Below are positions 4,028 through 9,400 of a DNA stretch of 9,400 nt, piece after piece. The translations under genes were made by a program, and so were the position numbers. The notes beneath the pieces were generated by a model, which saw nothing but the letters and a program-made list of their open reading frames with translations, searched no databases and was not told where the DNA came from. How positions within the stretch are numbered: position 1 is the first letter of the stretch; each line of letters opens with the position of its first letter. Origin of the DNA: Chitinophagaceae bacterium (GTDB lineage Bacteria > Bacteroidota > Bacteroidia > Chitinophagales > Chitinophagaceae); the NCBI GenBank assembly GCA_025455665.1, contig JALOMC010000066.1:1-9400 (forward strand), written 5' to 3'.

Positions 4028-6823
4028 ATGAAAATCCATTACCCACGGGTAGCTGGCGTGGCATTCGCTTGCCTCCTGGCTGCTTGCTTTCTTCCAAACT
4101 TACTTTGGGCCCAGCCTGGCAAAGACGGAGCTCGTACGGTTACTGCCGCTAACACCGTTCTTAACACCTACACTACGCTTTCGGCCAATGCCGCAGTAGG
4201 TGCTACCACTCTTACAGTGGCGTCCAATGCCTTGAATGGTGGGGCATTTTCGGGTAACCTTGCCAACGGCGACCTCATCATGATCATTCAGATGCAAGGT
4301 GCTACCATCAACAGCACTAACACAGCTTCCTACGGCAACGTCGACAACTATGGTAGTAGCGGCCGCTATGAGTTTGCTTGTGTAAGCGGGGTGGCTGGTA
4401 GCAACAGCATTACAGTGGCCGCGCCACTGGTAAATGGCTACAGTGCGGCGGGTCGTACGCAGGTCATCAGGGTACCACGATTTACAACCCTCACGGTAAA
4501 CAACAATACCAGCATTGTGCCCAATGCCTGGAACGGCAGTACCGGTGGTGTAGTTGTGATTGAAACGACTGGTAACGTAGCACTCACGGGTAACAACTCG
4601 ATTATTAACGCCAACAGTGCCGGTTTTCGCGGAGGCTCTTATGCTGATAACGCGGGTTTATTTCCAGGAACAACCGATTTTGTAACCTCTGACGCTTCGA
4701 GAGGGGCTGCAAAAGGGGAAGGTATAGCCGGTGCTGCGGCGGATTATGATGGTTTGGGTGGTCGCTATGGCCGCGGTGCGCCAGCCAATGGCGGCGGCGG
4801 CGGCAACCGGCATAATGCCGGCGGCGGTGGTGGTTCTAATGGAAACAATGGTGTGGCTTATACCGGTCTTGGAAACCCTGCACCGGGCTTCAATGCTGCC
4901 TGGGATCTGGAAGGTGGCGGATTCGCTACCAGTGCATCGAGCGGTGGCGGCCGTGGTGGATACACCTACGGAGCTAATAATGCCAATGCCACTACGCAAG
5001 GCCCTGGTAACACGGCCTGGGGTGGCGATAACCGCCTGAATGTAGGCGGCTTTGGCGGCAGACCATTGGATCAGTTAAGCGGTGGCCGTTTGTTTTTGGG
5101 TGGCGGCGGTGGTGCTGGCGATGGTAACAATGGCACCGGTAGCAGCGGAGCCAATGGCGGCGGCATGGTGTTTTTGATAGTAGGCGGCAATGTGACCGGC
5201 AATGGCGCCATCAACGCTAATGGGGCTACAGCAGCCAATACTACCGGCGGCCACAATGATGCGCCGGGTGGTGGCGGTGGTGGTGGTACCATTGTACTAT
5301 ACCAGCGCAGCGCGGCCGGCACCATAGCGGCCAATATAGACCTGAACGCCAACGGTGGTGCCGGTGGCAACCAGTTGATTACAAACGATGAAAGTGAGGG
5401 CCCCGGCGGCGGCGGTGGTGGTGGGTATGTAGCTGTGCGTAGCACCAGCAGCCCCGTTATCAGTGTTGCAGGCGGTGCCAATGGTACTTCCACCAGCACG
5501 GCTGTCACCGAATTTACCCCCAACGGCGCTACTCGCGGTGCCACCGGGCAAAGCACTACTTATACCCCGCAAAGCAGCTTGTTTGTGGTCGCATCAGGCA
5601 CGGTGCTGCGTGATGGCAATGGGCAGCTGGATGCCACTATCAATGGCACTGGCAGCAATTTGTCGGGACAGTTATACATCAGTGCAGTGCAAAGCGGAAA
5701 CGTTATTCAAACGGTAGCGGTGGCGGCCAATGGCAGCTTTTCGCTGAACGCACTGCCACCGGGTACCTACGACTATGTGCTGCATACCAACGCGGCCGGA
5801 CAAACTACCACCAGCTTGCCAGCCGGTTTCATTAGTACGGCAGAGGGTACCGCTGCCACCGGCGATGGCACGGTGAATGGCATTACCAATGGGACAGCCA
5901 ACTGTGCGCCCTTGTCTACCTTGCTGTTTGGGGTAAATGCGGTGCCAGTAACCAACGACTATGTGGGCGATGGTTGGCCCAACCCCGGTGGTGCTGCACG
6001 CATACCGGTGCCTTCGGGTGCCTTTAGTGCTACCGACCCCGACGATGGCAGCTATACCAATAACCTGAACGGCCGTAAGGTGACGCTGTACCCGGCTACG
6101 GGCGGCGTGCTGTACTACAACGGTGTGCCCGTTACAGCACCGCTCACTATCAACAGTTTTAATAACGACCTGGTGGAAGTAGACCCCGATAACGGCCCGG
6201 TAGTGGTAGACTTTGACTACGCCGTATGGGACAACGCTGATGTGATAGACCCAACACCAGCCACCGTGAGCATGGGTATAGGCGGCATACTGCTGCCGGC
6301 TACCGGCTTGCAGCTAAAAGCAAGCCTGCAGGCCGATGGTAGCATACTGGCAAGCTGGCAAACCTTGACAGAGCAAAACACCCGCCACTTTACGGTACAA
6401 ATTAGCAGCAATGGCACCGTGTATGAGGCAGTGGGCCAGGTGGCCGCCGCAGGAAACAGCAACACTGCCCGCCAATACAGCCTGCGCCTGCCGGCCCGTG
6501 CTGCCGGCCAGTGGCAACTACGTGTAATGCTGACCGATGCCGATGGTAAACGTAGCTATAGCAATGTGGTAAGCCTGCGAACACAGGCTGTAGTGCGGCT
6601 GACTGCCGTGCCAAACCCGGCCAGCCAGCAAGTACTGGTAAGTGGCCTGCAGCAGGCCCGTAGCCTGAAACTGGTAAATGCCGGCGGACAAGTAGTAGCA
6701 AGCTTTGCAGTAAATACGCCACAAATGAAAGTATCACTGGAGGCTGTACCCGAGGGTTTGTACCTGATACAAGTGCAAATGAGCGACGGCACCGTACAAC
6801 TGCTTAAAGTAATGAAGCGCTAA
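4028..6823 (+). CDS. T9SS-secreted glycine-rich surface protein
   Basis: This 931-residue exported protein starts at ATG 4028, chosen because it gives a clear signal peptide (MKIHYPRVAG, a hydrophobic core FACLLAACFLPNLL, cleavage after LLWA at 28). Residues about 29-200 are a strand-rich domain with DLIMIIQMQGA at 82-92. Residues about 243-466 are very Gly-rich, with runs of five to seven Gly alternating with beta strands such as GTIVLYQRSAAGTI and GYVAVRS and with 'NANGA/NANGG' turns. Residues about 523-603 resemble a SdrD-B/carboxypeptidase-regulatory beta sandwich (GTVLRDGNGQLDATINGTGS ... NALPPGTYDYVL). Residues about 639-751 form a second Asp-rich beta domain. Residues about 760-852 are an FnIII-like module with the W-T-E-N pattern common in this phylum. 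Residues 855-931 are a type A T9SS sorting domain (VPNPASQQVLV, then VPEGLYLIQVQMSDGTVQLLKVMKR with its terminal strand split here as EGLYLIQVQ and LLKVMKR). It should cross the inner membrane by Sec and the outer membrane by T9SS and be anchored or released at the surface. An adhesive or matrix role is inferred. Confidence 0.88.
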   Translation: MKIHYPRVAGVAFACLLAACFLPNLLWAQPGKDGARTVTAANTVLNTYTTLSANAAVGATTLTVASNALNGGAFSGNLANGDLIMIIQMQGATINSTNTASYGNVDNYGSSGRYEFACVSGVAGSNSITVAAPLVNGYSAAGRTQVIRVPRFTTLTVNNNTSIVPNAWNGSTGGVVVIETTGNVALTGNNSIINANSAGFRGGSYADNAGLFPGTTDFVTSDASRGAAKGEGIAGAAADYDGLGGRYGRGAPANGGGGGNRHNAGGGGGSNGNNGVAYTGLGNPAPGFNAAWDLEGGGFATSASSGGGRGGYTYGANNANATTQGPGNTAWGGDNRLNVGGFGGRPLDQLSGGRLFLGGGGGAGDGNNGTGSSGANGGGMVFLIVGGNVTGNGAINANGATAANTTGGHNDAPGGGGGGGTIVLYQRSAAGTIAANIDLNANGGAGGNQLITNDESEGPGGGGGGGYVAVRSTSSPVISVAGGANGTSTSTAVTEFTPNGATRGATGQSTTYTPQSSLFVVASGTVLRDGNGQLDATINGTGSNLSGQLYISAVQSGNVIQTVAVAANGSFSLNALPPGTYDYVLHTNAAGQTTTSLPAGFISTAEGTAATGDGTVNGITNGTANCAPLSTLLFGVNAVPVTNDYVGDGWPNPGGAARIPVPSGAFSATDPDDGSYTNNLNGRKVTLYPATGGVLYYNGVPVTAPLTINSFNNDLVEVDPDNGPVVVDFDYAVWDNADVIDPTPATVSMGIGGILLPATGLQLKASLQADGSILASWQTLTEQNTRHFTVQISSNGTVYEAVGQVAAAGNSNTARQYSLRLPARAAGQWQLRVMLTDADGKRSYSNVVSLRTQAVVRLTAVPNPASQQVLVSGLQQARSLKLVNAGGQVVASFAVNTPQMKVSLEAVPEGLYLIQVQMSDGTVQLLKVMKR
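4754..5425 (+). repeat. Glycine-rich coding region with GGC/GGT tracts
   Basis: This part of the surface-protein gene encodes residues 243-466. It includes pure or nearly pure triplet tracts: GGC x5 at 4790-4804 and GGT x4 at 5276-5287 inside a seven-Gly run (5267-5287), and another seven-Gly run at 5404-5424 encoded by mixed GGC and GGT. The repeats are in frame, so slippage would change Gly-run length without breaking the gene. The opposite strand reads as Pro-rich frames, which are shadows of this composition. Confidence 0.7.
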
Positions 6824-6876
6824 AGCAAAGTGGCGCATTCATAGCCCCGCACCGGCGCAAGCCGATGCGAATCCCC

Positions 6877-6921
6877 AAAAAAGAGCTGGTCGACCGACAG
6901 GGAGGCCGGCTTCTTTTTTTT
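6877..6921. terminator. Bidirectional intrinsic terminator
   Basis: AAAAAAGAGCTGGTC (6877-6891) pairs with GGCCGGCTTCTTTTTT (about 6904-6919), allowing two G-U pairs and one bulge, and encloses a 12-nt loop. On the plus strand the stem is followed by the T-run; on the minus strand the A-run becomes a T-run, so it can stop transcription from both convergent genes. It begins 53 nt after the surface-protein stop. Its right arm ends at, and the T-run enters, the TAA stop codon (6920-6922) of the minus-strand TPR gene. Confidence 0.75.
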
Positions 6922-7672
6922 AGGCAACTGTATTGGTTTTGAGCGCCTGCCGGGCAGCATTTACCCAGGCTTTGGCTTCGCGTTTTTCAATAGAAGAAAG
7001 ATGCGCACCTTCTTCGACCAACTGCCGCCAGATATGCAGGGCTTCGGCAGGGCGCTGCTGCTGTAGCAAGAATTGTCCGTACTGATAGCGGGCTTCGAAG
7101 TTGGCATACTTGCCTGCCATTTTCTTGAATTCGGCTTCCGCTGCCGCGGCTTGTCCATTGCCTGCCAATGCTTGTGCGTAGGCTATATGCGCACGGCTGC
7201 GGGCAAACTGTGGGGTAGCAGCCACCCGACGACCAGCTTCGACGGCCTTGCTATACTGGCCCTGGCTGGTATAGGCCATGCACAGTTGGGTGAGTACATG
7301 TTCGTTTTCGGCAAAATTGCCTTGCAGGCTGTACTCGTAAATTTCTACAGCTTCGGCCAGCATGCCGGCGTTAAAGTAGGCGTCGGCCAGTAAAATGCGG
7401 TTTTGGAAAGTATCGGCAAAGCGGAGGCGCTCCTGCAGTTTTTTGATATGGCCGCTGGGGTTGATGATGGCGCTGACGCCGGCCTGTACCTGCTGCACAT
7501 CGCCGCGGCTGAATACCTCGGAAAACAGGTAGACGACCGAGCCTACAAGTGGCAGGAATACAATGATCCAGATCCATTTTTGCTGGGTGCCTCGCTTAAA
7601 ACTGTGCCAGGCGCAAAAGCCTTGCAAGCCAATGGTGAGGGCATACATCCAGCCGTAATTGCCAAAGTACAT
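6920..7672 (-). CDS. PLDc_N-like two-TM protein with TPR repeats
   Basis: Starting at ATG 7672-7670 the product is 250 residues. It opens with MYFGNYGWMYALTIGLQGFC, a first membrane helix (about 5-22), a short basic loop, and a second helix in KWIWIIVFLPLVGSVVYLF (32-50). That pattern resembles the PLDc_N (phospholipase D-nuclease N-terminal) two-helix module. No HKD phospholipase motif follows. Residues about 90-240 are helical with TPR character (LLADAYFNAGMLAEAVEIYE, LTQLCMAYTSQGQYSKAVEA, IAYAQALAGNGQAAAAEAEF, YQYGQFLLQQQRPAEALHIW), roughly four repeats with the expected Ala/Gly/Tyr spacing. It is probably an inner-membrane protein with a scaffolding TPR domain, facing unknown. The frame is open further upstream to 7921, but those 83 codons are Arg/Pro/Ala-rich and place the membrane helices internally, so the 7672 start is preferred; M9 is a less likely alternative. 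It lies 318 bp downstream of the glucanotransferase gene on the same strand. Function is unknown. Confidence 0.82.
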   Translation of the reverse strand: MYFGNYGWMYALTIGLQGFCAWHSFKRGTQQKWIWIIVFLPLVGSVVYLFSEVFSRGDVQQVQAGVSAIINPSGHIKKLQERLRFADTFQNRILLADAYFNAGMLAEAVEIYEYSLQGNFAENEHVLTQLCMAYTSQGQYSKAVEAGRRVAATPQFARSRAHIAYAQALAGNGQAAAAEAEFKKMAGKYANFEARYQYGQFLLQQQRPAEALHIWRQLVEEGAHLSSIEKREAKAWVNAARQALKTNTVA

Positions 7673-7990
7673 AACGCAATGAGAGTGGTTGACAGCCGCA
7701 ATATTACAAGTTGTAGCTGATGCCGGGCAGCTGCCACTTGACAGTTGTGCAGCCTGACGCACCAGCGGGTAGCGGGGCTGCCTGCCGGGCAATGTACAGC
7801 TGCTGATGGGCTGCGCTGCCTGGCGTGTCTCGGCTTGGCCGAGAGCCCGAAAGCGAGGCACGAGCGGAGGGCGGAGCGCAGCGAACCACAGAAGGGAGCG
7901 TACGGCTGCCGGGGCATGCACAGGTAATCACAGCCCCACGCAAAAGCCTGGGCTCATGAAGCTGAAAACATCGCTGCAACAGCACCGATA
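7673..7990. other. Intergenic gap between glucanotransferase and TPR genes
   Basis: No credible gene is seen; several frames are open because the segment is GC-rich, but their translations are Arg/Ser/Pro/Cys-rich. Contents are a perfect hairpin at 7828-7844, a purine-biased phased segment at 7843-7893, and three copies of TGCCGG(G)GCA (7721-7729, 7783-7791, and 7907-7916 with one extra G). No clear terminator for the glucanotransferase gene was found, so read-through into the TPR gene is possible. Confidence 0.55.
7828..7893. repeat. Hairpin plus purine-biased phased segment
   Basis: TCTCGGC-TTG-GCCGAGA (7828-7844) is a perfect 7-bp stem with a 3-nt loop. It is directly followed by a stretch in which GAG or GAA recurs at 7843, 7849, 7855, 7862, 7867, 7874 and 7883, that is every 5 to 9 nt, separated by GC-rich triplets. 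It does not code in any convincing frame and looks like an intergenic repeat element, but whether it recurs in the genome cannot be seen from one copy. Confidence 0.35.
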
Positions 7991-9400
7991 TCAGCGGCGG
8001 CCGCTGGCTTGCAGCAGGGTCGACAAGTCTTCGTTAAATGCATCGGCTTTTTGCAGCTCATCGAGCGACAGGTGCATGCGGTAGCGCCAGTAGTGTTTCG
8101 GATTGGCGGGCACATTGATGCGTTCATCGGCCGGATCGGCACGGCGCAGTTCGGCGCTGCTACCCAGCAAATCCTGCAGTTGGAAAATGCTCCACATGGC
8201 AGGGCTGTACACGTGCATATTGATGATCTGCCGATTGATCCACGGCTCGCAGTAAAACGGTGCGCCGCCCCACTGGCCCAACTGCTCGTTGTAAAACTGC
8301 TGGGTGTTGTCGCGGCTTTCTTCCCACCAGCCACGGATGGTGCTCATATCGTGGGTGCTGGGTGTAACCACGCTGAGATAGGGGGCATCGGCCGGGTGGA
8401 AGAACTTGCGGGTGGGATCCTTGGGCATGCGCTGTATTTCGAGGCTAAGGAAACCGAGATCCTTCATAACGCCCGGTACACAGTCGGGCACCATGCCCAG
8501 GTCTTCGCCGCAAATGAGCATGTGTGTAGCCGCTTTGAGGGCAGGTAGCTTTTGCATGGCCTGGGTGCGCCAGAAGCCGTCTTGCCGGCGGAAGAAGTAG
8601 TCGACATACAAATCTTTCAGCTGCTGCTGTGTACCTGCATCGAGGTATTGGAAGCTGCTGGTGCCCTCCATGGCGATGCGGAAATGAAACTGATTGCCCT
8701 GGCTGCCCGGCTCTTCGATGAGGATGATATTGCTGATAAGATCGTATAGCTTCTCCTTCATCCACTCCTGCGGCTCGTAGCCGGCCGCAAAATGTGCTTC
8801 TACTTTGCGCTGGGTATTCACATGCTCTTTGAGGCCGTAAGTACCCCAGCCAATGCTATCGAGGTAAGTATCTTTTACATAGCCGGCCTGCTCGCCAAAC
8901 AACTGCTGCAGCACTTCGTCGGTAATGAAGGGGCGGCAATAGCGGTTGAAATCGAAATACACGCCACGTTGCTGAAACTCATTGAGCTGTACCGGCAGGC
9001 AGGGTACAAAGCGGCCCAAAATGCCCTCGACGGCATGCATGGGAATACTCCAGATGCGGAAGAAGCCCAGGATATGATCGATACGGAAAGCATCGAAGTA
9101 AAGGCTCATTTGGTTGAAGCGCTGCTTCCACCATGCAAAGCCATCCTCCTGCATGCGCTGCCAGTTGTAGGTAGGAAAGCCCCAGTTTTGGCCCTTGATG
9201 GCAAAATCGTCGGGCGGGGCGCCGGCCTGTGCATCCATATTGTACAGCTCGGGCTGCTGCCAGGCATCGCAGCTGTGGCGGTAAATGCCGATGGGGATAT
9301 CGCCTTTTACTACCAGGCCCAGGCTGTGGGCGTAGTCTACGGCGGCTTTTAGCTGCAGGTGCAGGTGCCACTGTACAAACAGGTGGATGCCAACCTCGTC
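7991..9400 (-). CDS. malQ: 4-alpha-glucanotransferase (GH77, DPE2-like), C-terminal part
   Basis: The minus-strand frame is open from the right edge to TGA 7993-7991, giving 469 residues; the start and N-terminus are outside the window (Met at 9238 is internal, since the frame upstream of it encodes conserved GH77 sequence such as QWHLHLQLKAAVDYAHSLGL and GDIPIGIYRHSCDAW). GH77 enzymes (EC 2.4.1.25) move alpha-1,4-glucan segments between acceptors, serving maltose, maltodextrin and glycogen metabolism in the cytoplasm. Visible catalytic motifs, numbered from the window-edge residue: nucleophile D108 in FDAFRIDH (codon 9079-9077), acid/base E299 in CGEDLG (8506-8504), and transition-state stabiliser D351 in TPSTHD (8350-8348). 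NMDAQAGAPPDDFA and GQNWGFPTYNW are also family hallmarks. The first two catalytic residues are 191 apart, against 47 in Thermus amylomaltase, so the domain has an insert of about 144 residues, as in plant DPE2. Such enzymes usually carry N-terminal CBM20 starch-binding domains, which would lie beyond the edge. Confidence 0.95.
   Translation of the reverse strand, partial: DEVGIHLFVQWHLHLQLKAAVDYAHSLGLVVKGDIPIGIYRHSCDAWQQPELYNMDAQAGAPPDDFAIKGQNWGFPTYNWQRMQEDGFAWWKQRFNQMSLYFDAFRIDHILGFFRIWSIPMHAVEGILGRFVPCLPVQLNEFQQRGVYFDFNRYCRPFITDEVLQQLFGEQAGYVKDTYLDSIGWGTYGLKEHVNTQRKVEAHFAAGYEPQEWMKEKLYDLISNIILIEEPGSQGNQFHFRIAMEGTSSFQYLDAGTQQQLKDLYVDYFFRRQDGFWRTQAMQKLPALKAATHMLICGEDLGMVPDCVPGVMKDLGFLSLEIQRMPKDPTRKFFHPADAPYLSVVTPSTHDMSTIRGWWEESRDNTQQFYNEQLGQWGGAPFYCEPWINRQIINMHVYSPAMWSIFQLQDLLGSSAELRRADPADERINVPANPKHYWRYRMHLSLDELQKADAFNEDLSTLLQASGRR

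Noticed and set aside
5071..5572. Proline-run frames on the minus strand
   Set aside because: Poly-Pro arises from reading the antisense of Gly codons (GGN to NCC) in the surface-protein gene.
7721..7916. TGCCGG(G)GCA copies at 62- and 124-bp spacing, suggesting a 62-bp tandem repeat
   Set aside because: The 62-bp blocks between the copies show no similarity to each other, so the spacing is probably coincidence.
7673..7921. N-terminal extension of the TPR protein by 83 codons
   Set aside because: It is Arg/Pro/Ala-rich and covers the hairpin/purine element; the 7672 start gives a normal membrane-protein N-terminus.
7930..7960. Possible terminator after the glucanotransferase gene (AGCCC ... 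GGGCT)
   Set aside because: Only a 5-bp stem with a large loop and no T-run on the minus strand.

Overview
The window looks like a piece of a chromosome from a Bacteroidota member, most likely of the Chitinophagia type. The evidence is a large secreted protein ending in a type IX secretion system (T9SS) C-terminal sorting domain, a LytTR-class response regulator next to a stand-alone HPt protein with the 'AHKM' style phosphotransfer motif common in this phylum, a GH77 glucanotransferase carrying a long insert between its catalytic residues, and weak or absent Shine-Dalgarno sequences before the genes. The genus is not determinable by eye. No mobile element, CRISPR array, tRNA or rRNA gene was seen.

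Layout, left to right. (1) 1-902, minus strand: N-terminal 300 residues of a dicarboxylate/amino acid:cation symporter, cut by the window edge. (2) 903-1684: a 782-bp gap between divergent genes with no convincing coding sequence, but with small inverted repeats and weak promoter-like sites. (3) 1685-3376, plus strand: a signalling cluster made of a LytTR response regulator, a small HPt phosphotransfer protein, a possible 39-residue ORF, and a single-pass membrane protein of unknown function; the last two overlap by ATGA. No histidine kinase is present. (4) 3377-4027: a non-coding stretch holding an 11-bp direct repeat spaced by exactly two helical turns. (5) 4028-6823, plus strand: a 931-residue T9SS-exported surface protein with a glycine-rich middle domain. 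(6) 6877-6921: a bidirectional terminator. (7) 6920-7672, minus strand: a two-TM, PLDc_N-like protein with TPR repeats. (8) 7673-7990: a gap with a perfect small hairpin and a purine-biased, roughly 6-nt-phased segment. (9) 7991-9400, minus strand: the C-terminal 469 residues of a MalQ-type 4-alpha-glucanotransferase, cut by the right edge.

The genes do not form one pathway. The most interesting unit is the regulator/HPt/membrane-protein cluster followed by a repeat element with the geometry expected of a LytTR binding site, upstream of the surface protein. A testable reading is a multistep phosphorelay, fed by a hybrid kinase encoded elsewhere, that controls the membrane protein and/or the surface protein. 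That link is inference; the individual gene identities are better supported.
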